Below are positions 49,696 through 58,978 of a stretch of DNA of 64,000 bases, in pieces (positions within the stretch are counted from its first letter, which is position 1; each line of letters begins with the position of its first letter). Where the stretch lies: the NCBI GenBank assembly GCA_017940415.1, contig JAGAYR010000009.1:62001-126000 (forward strand), given 5' to 3'. Below the pieces are notes generated by a model. The model was given only the letters and a program-made list of their open reading frames with translations. It had not been told where the DNA came from and did not search any database. A program made the translations under genes and the position numbers. Origin of the DNA: Lachnospiraceae bacterium (lineage in GTDB: Bacteria > Bacillota > Clostridia > Lachnospirales > Lachnospiraceae).

Positions 49696-51354
49696 ATGAA
49701 TAAAATCAGAGATTTCATTAAAAAGAATTATCGCTTCGATCGCCGTGCTGCTGTTTTTTCGCTGGTCTACGGTTTTCTGGTCGGTCTTTCCTATGTACTC
49801 GGATACCAGCTTGAGAAGATGGGGATGACACTTCCCGGAGTATCGGGTAAGTTTAAGATCTTTATCCTGGCACTTCTTATCATGATTCCCGTCGGATTCA
49901 TTGCTTATTCCGCATTCATGTTCCTTGATAAGTTTTATTCCAACAAGGAAAAAGAAAACAGCAACGCAGGATCTTTAAAAGTATTTTTCATTAGTTTTAT
50001 CGCAATCCTTATCTGCCGTATTCCCGTATTTCTGGCATATTATCCCGCAGCCATGTCTTATGATTTCGGAAGGCAGTATATCGAGGCTATGAAGGGACAT
50101 ATCTGGTTCTATGATTACCAGCCTCTTATTCATACGGAAATAATCAGGATCTTTTATCTGATCGGTCTTAAGATCGGAAGTGTTGAAGCGGGAATGGCAC
50201 TTCTTTGCCTTTTCCAGATTCTTGTTACATCCGCGATACTCGCATATACAATTTCTTTCATGGTAAGAGTTACGGGCAAAACATTTTTGTTCCCCGTATT
50301 TACCGTTCTCTATGCACTTCTCCCCATGCATGAGATCATTTCCGTGATCATGACCAAGGATGTTTTCTTTTCCGCATTCTTCGTGCTTTTCATTTGTCTT
50401 CTTTACGAGAGATCGCTTAAGAAGTCGATACTTCTTGATGTTGCTATAGTTCTCACGGCAATCTTAAACATCACATTCAGGAAGAATTCCGTTTATGCAA
50501 TGGTCTTCCTGATCTTAGGATTCATCATCTATGAGAAAAAAATACGTGAGAAGCTTTTCTCCGTTATCTTAATGATCATCTGCATCGCATCGGGACTTGG
50601 TGCGCACAATGCAATGGTTGTGGGCTTTAACTGCATCAGAGGAGATAACTCCGAGATGTACAGTGTTCCCATGATGCAGCTTATGAGAACATACGAGAAT
50701 CAGAAAGATAACCTTACAGAAGAGCAGTATGCGATGATAAACAAATTGATTCCCCTTGAGGAATCCGGCATCAGTTATTATCCCTATTGCGCCGACTGCG
50801 TTAAGAATTATTCCGGAAGCAGGGACGGTATATGGGATGATGGAGTCGGCAATTTCTTCCCGGAGTGGAAGAGCATCGGACTTGCATATCCCAATGAGTA
50901 CATCGATGCATTCCTTTTCCTGAACAAAGGATACTGGTATCTTCCTGACAGAATGTATGCTGAAGTATTCGGTGTGGGTGCTGAGAACGGCAAGGGACTT
51001 CTTCACACTTATAACTGCACAGCGGGACTTGAAGGCGGTGTGACTGAAACCTGTTATGCACCCGGTGTGAGAAGATATTTTGAGCAGGTCATCAACGAGA
51101 ATGCATTCTTTACATGGCCTTTGTTAAATCAGCTTTTCAGACCCGCATTCTATTTCTGGCTTCTGATCTTTACGGTGTTTGAAGCGCTGCGTAAAAAGAA
51201 CCGCAAGGGATGGCTTCTTCTTATCTATCCCATGTTTTATATGGCTACGCTTTTCTTCGGACCTTTGGTCTACCTGAGATATATGTATCCCATCATCTTA
51301 TCTCTGCCTGTCCTTATGTCCGTGATCATCTTTGAAAAATCCCGTGAAAAATAA
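49696..51354 (+). CDS. Polytopic membrane protein (DUF6020-like glycosyltransferase-type)
   Basis: The 552-residue protein has about 12 hydrophobic helices. A loop after the third or fourth helix (AYYPAAMSYDFGRQYIEAMKG) with an Asp and later YDYQPLIHTEIIR resembles DUF6020 or GT-C-type enzymes. A ~150-residue extracytoplasmic loop (~310-460) precedes the last helices. The substrate is unknown. Start follows GGAAAGAGTCACC. Confidence 0.65.
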   Translation: MNKIRDFIKKNYRFDRRAAVFSLVYGFLVGLSYVLGYQLEKMGMTLPGVSGKFKIFILALLIMIPVGFIAYSAFMFLDKFYSNKEKENSNAGSLKVFFISFIAILICRIPVFLAYYPAAMSYDFGRQYIEAMKGHIWFYDYQPLIHTEIIRIFYLIGLKIGSVEAGMALLCLFQILVTSAILAYTISFMVRVTGKTFLFPVFTVLYALLPMHEIISVIMTKDVFFSAFFVLFICLLYERSLKKSILLDVAIVLTAILNITFRKNSVYAMVFLILGFIIYEKKIREKLFSVILMIICIASGLGAHNAMVVGFNCIRGDNSEMYSVPMMQLMRTYENQKDNLTEEQYAMINKLIPLEESGISYYPYCADCVKNYSGSRDGIWDDGVGNFFPEWKSIGLAYPNEYIDAFLFLNKGYWYLPDRMYAEVFGVGAENGKGLLHTYNCTAGLEGGVTETCYAPGVRRYFEQVINENAFFTWPLLNQLFRPAFYFWLLIFTVFEALRKKNRKGWLLLIYPMFYMATLFFGPLVYLRYMYPIILSLPVLMSVIIFEKSREK

Positions 51355-51364
51355 GAAAAAAATC

Positions 51365-51393
51365 TTGCCTAATCAACGGGCGTAGACTACAAT
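51365..51393 (+). promoter_or_regulatory. malQ promoter
   Basis: TTGCCT (51365-51370), 17-nt spacer, TACAAT (51388-51393). Confidence 0.6.
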
Positions 51394-51431
51394 AGCAAGT
51401 GGAAAACGGTTTCCTTTTTGGGAGAATAATT

Positions 51432-52952
51432 ATGGCAAAACAGGAACACATCAGAAGAGCAGGTATACTTCTTCCGGTTTCGTCACTTCCTTCGGAATAC
51501 GGCATCGGAACATTCGGTAAATCGGCTTACGACTGGATCGATTATCTCAAAGCATCCGGTCAGTCATATTGGCAGATCCTGCCTCTCGGCCCTACCGGTT
51601 ACGGAGATTCTCCTTATCAGAGTTTCTCTACATTCGCAGGCAATCCCTATTTTATCGATCTTAATATCCTCATTGAAGAAGGTCTTATCAGAAAGGCTGA
51701 ATGTGATGCACTTGACTGGGGCGGAAGCGTCAGATATGTGGATTACGAGAAGATGTTCACATCACGCTTTGCCATTCTCAGAAAGGCTTATACAAGGGCT
51801 GTAAAAGCAGGGTTACTTCAGGATAAAGACTTCATGTCATTCTGTAAAAAGAATAAATCCTGGCTGAATGATTATGCCCTTTATATGGCGCTGAAGAATC
51901 ACTTCGGCGGAAAGAGCTTCCTGCTTTGGGACGACGATATCAGACTTCGCGAAAAGAAGGCGATGGAGAAGTACACAAAGCTTCTTGCATCGGATATCGG
52001 ATTCTATATGTTCCAGCAGTATGAATTTGATACTCAGTGGAAGAAGCTTAAAAAGTATGCCAACGATAACGGCATCATGATCATAGGCGATATTCCCATT
52101 TACGTAGCTCCCGACGGAGCGGATACCTGGTCTGAACCCAAGCTTTTCCAGCTTGATGAAAAAGGGTATCCCACGGCGGTTGCGGGATGTCCTCCCGATT
52201 GCTTTACCGAGGACGGACAGCTCTGGGGCAATCCGCTCTATGACTGGGATTATCACAAGAAGACAGGCTACAAGTGGTGGATGAGAAGACTTAAAGCCTG
52301 CTTTGATATGTACGATATCGTAAGAATCGATCATTTCAGAGGATTCTATTCCTATTGGTCAATCCCTTACGGAGATAAGAATGCACGCGGAGGAAAGTGG
52401 GTCAAAGGACCCGGATTCGAATTCTTCGCAGAGATGAGGAAACAGCTTGGCGAAAGACCTGTCATCGCAGAGGATCTCGGATTCCTTACGGACGGTGTTA
52501 TCAAGATGGTCGAGAAGACCGGATTCCCCGGAATGAAGATCGCACAGTTCGGATTCGACCCTTCCGCAAACAGCGAGCATGCTCCTCACAACTATGACAG
52601 AAACTTCGTCGTCTATACCGGAACTCATGACAATGACACCATTCTTCACTGGGCTCTTAACTGTGACAAGAAGACTGCAAAGTATGCCATGAAATATACC
52701 GGCGTCAAGAAGAGAACCGAGCTTCCCGCAGCTGTTATCAGAGAGTGCTTCGCAAGCTGTGCGGATACCTGCATAATCCCCATTCAGGATTATCTCGAAC
52801 TCGACAACGAGGCAAGAACCAACACTCCTTCAACACTCGGAGATAACTGGAAGTGGAGATGCACATACACCGACTGGAGTGAGAAGCTTTCCAAGAGACT
52901 TAACAAACTTGTTAAACTCTACGGAAGAGACAATATGGTAGCACCCAGATAA
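51432..52952 (+). CDS. malQ: 4-alpha-glucanotransferase (GH77)
   Basis: The 506-residue amylomaltase starts at ATG after GGGAGAATAATT; the longer ORF start lacks a site. It has LPVSSLPSEYGIGTFG at the N-terminus, catalytic RIDHFRGFYSYW (nucleophile Asp), AEDLGFLTD (acid/base Glu) and TGTHDNDT. It transfers glucan segments between maltodextrins in glycogen or starch metabolism. Length is standard for bacterial MalQ. Confidence 0.95.
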   Translation: MAKQEHIRRAGILLPVSSLPSEYGIGTFGKSAYDWIDYLKASGQSYWQILPLGPTGYGDSPYQSFSTFAGNPYFIDLNILIEEGLIRKAECDALDWGGSVRYVDYEKMFTSRFAILRKAYTRAVKAGLLQDKDFMSFCKKNKSWLNDYALYMALKNHFGGKSFLLWDDDIRLREKKAMEKYTKLLASDIGFYMFQQYEFDTQWKKLKKYANDNGIMIIGDIPIYVAPDGADTWSEPKLFQLDEKGYPTAVAGCPPDCFTEDGQLWGNPLYDWDYHKKTGYKWWMRRLKACFDMYDIVRIDHFRGFYSYWSIPYGDKNARGGKWVKGPGFEFFAEMRKQLGERPVIAEDLGFLTDGVIKMVEKTGFPGMKIAQFGFDPSANSEHAPHNYDRNFVVYTGTHDNDTILHWALNCDKKTAKYAMKYTGVKKRTELPAAVIRECFASCADTCIIPIQDYLELDNEARTNTPSTLGDNWKWRCTYTDWSEKLSKRLNKLVKLYGRDNMVAPR

Positions 52953-52956
52953 AAAC

Positions 52957-52986
52957 AAATCCCGCAGCACCGGCTGCGGGATTTTT
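52957..52986. terminator. Bidirectional terminator after malQ
   Basis: The 11-bp stem AAATCCCGCAG/CTGCGGGATTT with A and T flanks separates malQ from the convergent CYTH gene. Confidence 0.85.
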
Positions 52987-52988
52987 AT

Positions 52989-53510
52989 TTATGCTTTTTC
53001 TTCGTCATCGTCGAGACTGAAATTCTCGGCCATGGCCATATGAGAGTTATGATACTTGGGCTCATATGTGACATCGCGTCCGAACCACTCGGGAGGCAGG
53101 AAGTTCTGTGCGGCTTCCACACTTCCGAATTCGACTTCTGCAATCATGAGCGGAGCAAAAGGCTTTTCGAACACATCCAGCTCGATGAGAAGAGTGTATT
53201 CATCGGGGGGCTTGGGAGAACCTTCAACCACCTGAGGATGCTCTAGGGGGATGAGGTATCTTTTCTTGGTTATGACATTGCCGTCAGCTTTGGTAAGGAG
53301 ATGGTAATAACCTTCCGATGTGAGTGAGAGATTAGCTTCTTCTCTCTGCATAAGTCCGGATCCTTTGTAAGTGAGAATGAAATCATCATCCTCTCGTCTG
53401 ACTCTTACTACAGGGTTGGTGCACAGGTATGCCTGCTCTATCAAGTGAAACGGATAACTTTCAATATCATCCGGTAATTTATCTATCAAAAACTTTCTTT
53501 CTATTTCCAT
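52989..53510 (-). CDS. CYTH domain protein (triphosphate tunnel metalloenzyme)
   Basis: The 173-residue protein begins with the signature MEIERKFL (ExExK), followed by alternating charged strands (VVRVRREDDDFILTYKG, YTLLIELDVFEK, IAEVEFGS). CYTH proteins bind metal and triphosphates inside an eight-strand tunnel and hydrolyse inorganic triphosphate or related compounds. Last gene of a three-gene minus-strand run. Confidence 0.87.
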   Translation of the reverse strand: MEIERKFLIDKLPDDIESYPFHLIEQAYLCTNPVVRVRREDDDFILTYKGSGLMQREEANLSLTSEGYYHLLTKADGNVITKKRYLIPLEHPQVVEGSPKPPDEYTLLIELDVFEKPFAPLMIAEVEFGSVEAAQNFLPPEWFGRDVTYEPKYHNSHMAMAENFSLDDDEEKA

Positions 53511-53523
53511 TTAATATCCTGCC

Positions 53524-54093
53524 TTATTCGAAGGAAGGCGAGTGATAAACAATTGCCTTCGCGATCTTTTCGGCTTCTTCCCTTCCTGCACATATTCCGA
53601 CTATTGTCAGTGCAAATTCGATTGATGCTCCCATTCCCTGACCGGTGATGATGCCCGAGTCTATCTCGACGGGAGAGTGTGTTACGACTGCGCCGCCTTC
53701 TTCCAGATGTGATTCAAAAGAAGGATGGCTTGTAGCCTTTCTGCCCATGAGGAATCCTCTGTGGGCAAATATGCTGGGCGCTGCACAGATTGCTGCGATG
53801 TATTTTCCGGCACCGTAGAAGTTGCCGATGAGGTCAAGCAGCTCGTCACAAGCCTCAAGATTCTCCGTGCCGACTTTGCCGCCGGGGAGAACCAGCATGG
53901 TATATTCGTCTTTATTTATATCGGCTAAAATCTTGTCTGCCTTTACATTTATTCCGTGGGATCCGTTTACTTCGAGCCTTCCGTTTATCGAAACTGTATC
54001 GATCTCCACGCCGGCACGTCTGACTATGTCTACAACAGTAAGTCCTTCGATCTCTTCAAAACCGTCTGCAAGGAATATAGCTACTTTATTCAT
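53524..54093 (-). CDS. DJ-1/PfpI family protein
   Basis: The ~189-residue protein has the DJ-1 fold with nucleophile Cys in YIAAICAAPSIFA and a Glu in the N-terminal strand (FLADGFEEIEGLT). Family members act as deglycase/chaperone or amidase-like enzymes. The MNKVAIF start (54093) has GGAGG at good distance; an ATG two codons upstream overlaps the DUF4317 stop. Confidence 0.87.
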   Translation of the reverse strand: MNKVAIFLADGFEEIEGLTVVDIVRRAGVEIDTVSINGRLEVNGSHGINVKADKILADINKDEYTMLVLPGGKVGTENLEACDELLDLIGNFYGAGKYIAAICAAPSIFAHRGFLMGRKATSHPSFESHLEEGGAVVTHSPVEIDSGIITGQGMGASIEFALTIVGICAGREEAEKIAKAIVYHSPSFE

Positions 54094-54095
54094 AC

Positions 54096-55229
54096 TCATG
54101 CCTCCGAATCCGATCTTACGTTGATACCGTTGACTACGACTTCTCCGTTCAATTCGATGACCAGACAGTCTTTTCCGTCAACTGACTTTTCGTTAACAAG
54201 GTCTGTTCTGTCGGGTTTTACTTTGATAACCACGTCGGGGGTCTTTACGTCAAAAGATCTTGAGTTGAAGACATTGCTCATCATCAGGGGCTTGTCCTCG
54301 GGAGAGATCTTTTCGTACTTGTCGTTGAAACTTTCCATCTTCTCGTTACTGGTTCCGCCGGCCTCCAGAAGATTTCTGATGTCGTGCTTTTCCATGGTGA
54401 GAGGAAGTAGCTGTTCCTTATTGTCGGCTATCATTCTCGACATTTCTTCGTGAATATTCTTGACGCTGTTGAAGTTGCATTCATCGCCCAGGGTTTCTTC
54501 AACGATGGCTTCAAAGGTTTCCTTCTGGGAAACTGCGCTCATGGGTTCACCTGCTCCGAGCATAAGCTCTATGAACTGCTCGTTTAAGTTCTCGGCATCC
54601 TTGGAATAGTACATTATGGAATGAATGTCCGAGTTACGGTCGTTGAATGCGGGGAAAAGATAACCGAGCATGGGGAGCTTTACGATCCAGTCCCTTTTCC
54701 TGTCGTGGAATTCATTGGTCTTGGAGTCGTAGGAGAGTCCTGCATCTGTCAGATCCACGGGGCAGATGACGGTGAAGATATAGTTGTAGATATCTTCGGA
54801 TGCATCGTCGTTGACGGATCCGTCTCTTGTCTTCTGAGGGATATCATAGACGTCGTGAGCCACCAGTATCAGGTAATTTCCCACATACTCCAGAGAGGAG
54901 ATGATGCGGTTATAGTAATCATCCAGAAGCTCTTCATCCTGAAGTGCCGAGTCCCTGAGCTTTAACAGGAAATCCTGCTGTCCTCCTTCTTTCTCCGCTT
55001 CATTTGTGATATCCAGAGTAAGTGCACTCTTTCCCACGGTTCCCGAAAGTGCTTTTCTGAATATATCGAAATATTTATAAGTCTCTTCCTCGGGAAGGGA
55101 GTTGAATGACTTAACAAATGTAGCTTTCTTATTCTTTTCACCGTCTACATAACAGCCGGCGATCCTTGTTACGGAACAGTTTTTGGGCGTATAGAGCTTC
55201 TTTATCTCGCTCAATTCCGATTTGATCAT
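54096..55229 (-). CDS. DUF4317 family protein
   Basis: The 377-residue protein matches the DUF4317 family of Firmicutes (SELSEIKKLYTPKNCSVTRIAGCYVDGEK at the start; CPVDLTDAGLSYD and LGYLFPAFNDRNSDIHSIMYY in the middle). No catalytic motif is known. It is the first gene of the minus-strand operon and its stop overlaps the start region of the DJ-1 gene. Confidence 0.87.
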   Translation of the reverse strand: MIKSELSEIKKLYTPKNCSVTRIAGCYVDGEKNKKATFVKSFNSLPEEETYKYFDIFRKALSGTVGKSALTLDITNEAEKEGGQQDFLLKLRDSALQDEELLDDYYNRIISSLEYVGNYLILVAHDVYDIPQKTRDGSVNDDASEDIYNYIFTVICPVDLTDAGLSYDSKTNEFHDRKRDWIVKLPMLGYLFPAFNDRNSDIHSIMYYSKDAENLNEQFIELMLGAGEPMSAVSQKETFEAIVEETLGDECNFNSVKNIHEEMSRMIADNKEQLLPLTMEKHDIRNLLEAGGTSNEKMESFNDKYEKISPEDKPLMMSNVFNSRSFDVKTPDVVIKVKPDRTDLVNEKSVDGKDCLVIELNGEVVVNGINVRSDSEA

Positions 55230-55338
55230 GTTAAAACCTCCTGCCTTCCGTTTATAACGGGCAGCCTAAATATTTTACCACATATTTCCTTTTTACGATA
55301 TCGATGGGGGCAAAGCCGTACCGAACATTTTATTAAGG

Positions 55339-55367
55339 TTGAAAAGGCAGGCTTTAATTGTTAAAAT
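55339..55367 (+). promoter_or_regulatory. pyrE promoter
   Basis: TTGAAA (55339-55344), 17-nt spacer, TAAAAT (55362-55367). No riboswitch or PyrR attenuator is evident in the short leader. Confidence 0.65.
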
Positions 55368-55405
55368 GTAATCCGCAAAAAACAAAAGTCATAAGTGAGG
55401 AAGCC

Positions 55406-56083
55406 ATGGAACAGTATAAGCAGGAATTTATCGATTTTATGATCGAGAGTCAGGTTCTCAAATTCGGAGATTTCACTTTGAAGAGCGGCAGAAAGTCACC
55501 TTTCTTCATGAATGCGGGAGCATATGTTACCGGAACCCAGCTCGCAAGGCTCGGAGAGTACTATGCAAAGGCTATTCATGATAATTTCGGGGATGATTTC
55601 GATGTTCTCTTCGGACCCGCATATAAGGGAATCCCTCTCGGAGTGGCAACAGCCATTGCTTATTCAAAACTCTACGGAATCGATGTAAGATATTGTTCCA
55701 ATAGAAAAGAGGTTAAGGATCACGGAGATACCGGAATCCTCCTCGGATCCAAATTAAATGACGGCGACAGGGTCATCATGATCGAGGATGTTACCACTTC
55801 CGGTAAATCCATCGAGGAGACCTATCCCATCATCAAGGCTCAGGCAAATGTTGAGATCAAGGGACTCATCGTATCTCTTAACCGCATGGAAAAGGGACTT
55901 CACTCCGATGGAAGTGCTCTTGACGAGATCAAAGCCACCTATGGATTCGACGCAGCTGCCATCGTAACCATGGCAGAAGTAACCGAATACCTGTACAATA
56001 CCGAGAGACAGGGCAAGGTTTGGATCGACGATGAGCTCAAGAAGGCCATCGACGAGTACTACTCACTTTACGGAGCTAAATAA
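55406..56083 (+). CDS. pyrE: Orotate phosphoribosyltransferase
   Basis: The 225-residue enzyme has LKSGRKSPFFMNAG near the N-terminus, the loop YCSNRKEVKDHGD and the PRPP-binding motif VIMIEDVTTSGKS. It converts orotate and PRPP to OMP in pyrimidine synthesis. The start MEQYKQ follows GTGAGGAAGCC; the longer ORF start is rejected. Length agrees with the clostridial type. Confidence 0.95.
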   Translation: MEQYKQEFIDFMIESQVLKFGDFTLKSGRKSPFFMNAGAYVTGTQLARLGEYYAKAIHDNFGDDFDVLFGPAYKGIPLGVATAIAYSKLYGIDVRYCSNRKEVKDHGDTGILLGSKLNDGDRVIMIEDVTTSGKSIEETYPIIKAQANVEIKGLIVSLNRMEKGLHSDGSALDEIKATYGFDAAAIVTMAEVTEYLYNTERQGKVWIDDELKKAIDEYYSLYGAK

Positions 56084-56107
56084 GAATTAATTCTATAGGA
56101 GCACAAA

Positions 56108-56263
56108 ATGGAAGAAGAAAAGATCTATAAAGTAGTCAGAGCAACCGGCGCATGGGATCTTGCCATCGGCATCGCAACCATCATTCTCGGACTCGGTGCG
56201 GGCATCATGCTTGTAATAAGCGGAGCAAAGCTCCTCTCATCCAGATCCAAGATAATGTTCTAA
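56108..56263 (+). CDS. Small membrane protein (51 aa)
   Basis: ATG follows ATAGGAGCACAAA. It contains one long hydrophobic helix (LAIGIATIILGLGAGIMLVISG) between a charged N-terminus and a basic tail. It is co-transcribed with pyrE (24-nt gap) and followed 3 nt later by another small membrane gene. No family known. Confidence 0.65.
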   Translation: MEEEKIYKVVRATGAWDLAIGIATIILGLGAGIMLVISGAKLLSSRSKIMF

Positions 56264-56266
56264 AAA

Positions 56267-56575
56267 ATGCGCAGATCTTACATGTTTACAAACAGGCGTC
56301 ATCCCTACATGGGGATAATGTCTGCAATATTGGGACTTATCGCCCTGATCTCTCTTTTGTACGGGATCGGAAGCAGTTATCTGCTGGGCGGTGATGTGCC
56401 TATGGGATTCGGAGCGGCAGCCCTTTTGGCTACTCTTTATTCGCTTACGGGATGGTTTATGGGAGTTATGGCAGTAAGACTCCCGGATTGTTTTAAGGTA
56501 ACAAGCATTACAGGGATAATCCTTAATTCCGCAGCATTGATCCTTTCGGGATTTTTGCTTTGGATCCCCACATAG
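56267..56575 (+). CDS. DUF6142-like small membrane protein
   Basis: The 102-residue protein has three hydrophobic helices (GIMSAILGLIALISLLYGIG, AALLATLYSLTGWFMGVMAV, GIILNSAALILSGFLLWI) with the pattern of DUF6142 proteins. It starts 3 nt after its neighbour. Function unknown. Confidence 0.65.
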   Translation: MRRSYMFTNRRHPYMGIMSAILGLIALISLLYGIGSSYLLGGDVPMGFGAAALLATLYSLTGWFMGVMAVRLPDCFKVTSITGIILNSAALILSGFLLWIPT

Positions 56576-56584
56576 TTGTAAACA

Positions 56585-56614
56585 AAAGCTTCGGACTTTG
56601 TTCCGAAGCTTTAA
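56585..56614 (+). terminator. Terminator after the pyrE unit
   Basis: The 11-bp stem AAAGCTTCGGA/TCCGAAGCTTT with a 6-nt loop; T tract short. Confidence 0.6.
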
Positions 56615-56691
56615 TCATGTAAATAAAGGGGTTTCAGTACCAAATATTGTTATTATTTCTTTAAGATATTACTAAATGTAGATTAACAAAC

Positions 56692-56720
56692 TTGCACGAA
56701 TACCCCTTTTTTAGTAAAAT
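56692..56720 (+). promoter_or_regulatory. purE operon promoter
   Basis: TTGCAC (56692-56697), 17-nt spacer, TAAAAT (56715-56720). The leader to purE is short (~40 nt) and shows no purine riboswitch. Confidence 0.65.
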
Positions 56721-56762
56721 ACACATGGTTTTACATTTATAAGGAAAAGACTTAGGAGGAAA

Positions 56763-57302
56763 ATGATGAGTACAGCTAAGAAAAAACCCGCAGCGGTGGT
56801 CGGAATAGTCATGGGCAGTGACTCTGATATGCCCGTAATGGCTAAGGCGGCAGAGATCCTTGATAAGCTGGGGATAGGCTATGAGATGACTATTATCTCA
56901 GCTCACAGAGAGCCGGATGTCTTTTTTGAATATGCATCATCCGCAGAGAAGAAGGGCTTTAAGGTTATTATCGCAGGTGCCGGAATGGCAGCTCATCTTC
57001 CCGGTATGTGTGCGGCAATCTTCCCCATGCCCGTAATCGGTATTCCCATGCATACCACATCACTGGGCGGAAGAGATTCACTTTATTCCATCGTACAGAT
57101 GCCCAGTGGAATTCCCGTTGCAACCGTTGCGATAAACGGCGGAGCAAATGCGGGACTCCTTGCAGCCAAGATCCTTGCAACATCTGACAAGAAGCTTCTT
57201 GCAAAGCTCAAGAAGTACTCAGCAGATCTTAAGAAGCAGGTTCAGGATAAGGATGCCAAGCTTCAGGAGATCGGATACAAAAAATACCTCGAGAACAAAT
57301 AA
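56763..57302 (+). CDS. purE: N5-carboxyaminoimidazole ribonucleotide mutase
   Basis: The 179-residue enzyme has GIVMGSDSDMPVM and ISAHREPD, the class I PurE substrate-binding loops, and HLPGMCAAIFPMPVIGIP. It makes CAIR in purine synthesis. Start after TTAGGAGGAAA. First gene of a four-gene purine run; no purK accompanies it. Confidence 0.95.
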   Translation: MMSTAKKKPAAVVGIVMGSDSDMPVMAKAAEILDKLGIGYEMTIISAHREPDVFFEYASSAEKKGFKVIIAGAGMAAHLPGMCAAIFPMPVIGIPMHTTSLGGRDSLYSIVQMPSGIPVATVAINGGANAGLLAAKILATSDKKLLAKLKKYSADLKKQVQDKDAKLQEIGYKKYLENK

Positions 57303-57325
57303 TTATTAATATAAAGGTGGACAAA

Positions 57326-58357
57326 ATGGCACTTGATTACAAGTCAGCAGGCGTAGATATCGAAGCAGGTTACAGATCCGTAGAACTCATCAAAAAATGT
57401 GTTAGCGAGACTAACAGACCCGAAGTTATGGGAGGCCTCGGAGGATTCTCCGGAGCATTCTCCGCAGCGGCATTCAAGGGAATGGAAGAGCCCGTACTTC
57501 TCTCCGGAACGGACGGAGTCGGAACCAAACTCAAAGCCGCATTTATTCTTGATAAGCATGACACCATCGGTATCGACTGCGTTGCGATGTGTGTTAACGA
57601 CGTAGCATGTGCGGGCGGTGAGCCTCTCTTTTTCCTGGATTACATCGCATGCGGCAAGAACATCCCCGAGAAGATCGCTGAGATCGTAAAGGGTGTTGCA
57701 GAGGGCTGCAAGATGGCAGAGTGCTCACTTGTAGGCGGTGAGACCGCTGAGCATCCCGGAATGATGCCCGATGAAGAGTACGATATCGCAGGATTCTCCG
57801 TAGGTGTTGTTGACAAGAAAGATCTGATCACCGGCGAGAGCATTAAGCCCGGCGACGTACTTGTAGGAATCGGATCAAGCGGAATCCACTCAAACGGATT
57901 CTCTCTCATCAGAAAAGTATTCGAGATGTCAGAGGAGTCCCTCAAGAAGTATTATGACGAGCTCGGTGAGACTCTCGGCGAAGCTCTTCTTACTCCCACC
58001 AGAATATATGTAAAGGCCCTCAAGGCTCTTAAGAACGGCGGAGTTAAGGTTAAGGGATGCAGCCACATCACCGGCGGCGGATTCTTCGAGAACATTCCCA
58101 GAATGCTTCCCGACGGAACCAATGCAAAGATCGACAAGAACAGCTACGATATTCCTCCCATCTTCGGACTCATTCAGAAGACCGGATCCATCGAGGAGAA
58201 TATGATGTACAGCACTTATAACATGGGACTCGGAATGGTACTTGCTCTTGATCCCGCAGATGCGGACAAGGCCGTAGAGCTCCTTAAAGCTGCCGGAGAG
58301 AAAGCTTACATCGTAGGAAGCGTCATCGCCGGAGAAAAGGGTGTGACCTTATGTTAA
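57326..58357 (+). CDS. purM: Phosphoribosylformylglycinamidine cyclo-ligase (AIR synthase)
   Basis: The 343-residue enzyme has DYKSAGVDIEAGYRSVELIK, GTDGVGTKLK (ATP/Mg site), GIDCVAMCVND, and GGETAEHPGMMP. It closes the imidazole ring using ATP. The start MALDYK follows AAAGGTGGACAAA. Its stop overlaps the purN start. Confidence 0.95.
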   Translation: MALDYKSAGVDIEAGYRSVELIKKCVSETNRPEVMGGLGGFSGAFSAAAFKGMEEPVLLSGTDGVGTKLKAAFILDKHDTIGIDCVAMCVNDVACAGGEPLFFLDYIACGKNIPEKIAEIVKGVAEGCKMAECSLVGGETAEHPGMMPDEEYDIAGFSVGVVDKKDLITGESIKPGDVLVGIGSSGIHSNGFSLIRKVFEMSEESLKKYYDELGETLGEALLTPTRIYVKALKALKNGGVKVKGCSHITGGGFFENIPRMLPDGTNAKIDKNSYDIPPIFGLIQKTGSIEENMMYSTYNMGLGMVLALDPADADKAVELLKAAGEKAYIVGSVIAGEKGVTLC

Positions 58358-58977
58358 GAGTTGTCGTCTGTGTAAGCGGAGGAGGAACAAACCTCCAGGC
58401 AATAATAGACGGAGTTAAAGAGGGTTCCATCACGGGAGCGGAGCTGGTAGGAGTTATCAGTAACAATCCCGGAGTCAAGAGTCTTGAAAGAGCAGCGAAT
58501 GCGGGAATCCCCGCCTTTGTTGTAAGACCCAAGGACTTTGCCGTAAGAGATGATTTCCATAAGGCATTTATGGATAAACTGGCAGAGCTTAAGCCCGATC
58601 TCATCGTACTTGCGGGCTTCCTTGTAAGGATTCCCGAAGAGATGTGCAAGGTTTATCCCGGTAAGATCATCAACATCCATCCTTCACTCATTCCTTCTTT
58701 TTGCGGAGTGGGATACTACGGACTTAAGGTTCACGAGAAGGCACTGGAAAGAGGAGTCAAGATCACCGGAGCTACGGTTCATTTCGTAAACGAGGGTATG
58801 GACGAAGGACCCATCATCGATCAGATACCCGTAAGAGTACTTGAAGGCGACACTCCCGAGGTTCTTCAGAGGAGAGTCATGGAGGAGGCGGAATGGAAGC
58901 TTCTTCCCAAGGCTATAGATGATATTGCGAACGGACGTCTGGTCATGGAAAACGGCCGCGCCGTCAGAAAGGCATGA
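58351..58977 (+). CDS. purN: Phosphoribosylglycinamide formyltransferase
   Basis: The 208-residue enzyme has the N-terminal VCVSGGGTNLQAIID loop and the catalytic Asn-His pair in INIHPSLIPSF with Asp in MDEGPII. It uses 10-formyl-THF to formylate GAR. The ATG overlaps the purM stop codon, so it is translationally coupled. Confidence 0.95.
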   Translation: MLRVVVCVSGGGTNLQAIIDGVKEGSITGAELVGVISNNPGVKSLERAANAGIPAFVVRPKDFAVRDDFHKAFMDKLAELKPDLIVLAGFLVRIPEEMCKVYPGKIINIHPSLIPSFCGVGYYGLKVHEKALERGVKITGATVHFVNEGMDEGPIIDQIPVRVLEGDTPEVLQRRVMEEAEWKLLPKAIDDIANGRLVMENGRAVRKA

Positions 58978-58978
58978 T

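Noticed and set aside
56576-56762. Purine riboswitch before purE
   Set aside because: No conserved purine aptamer stems; a plain promoter with a ~40-nt leader explains the region.
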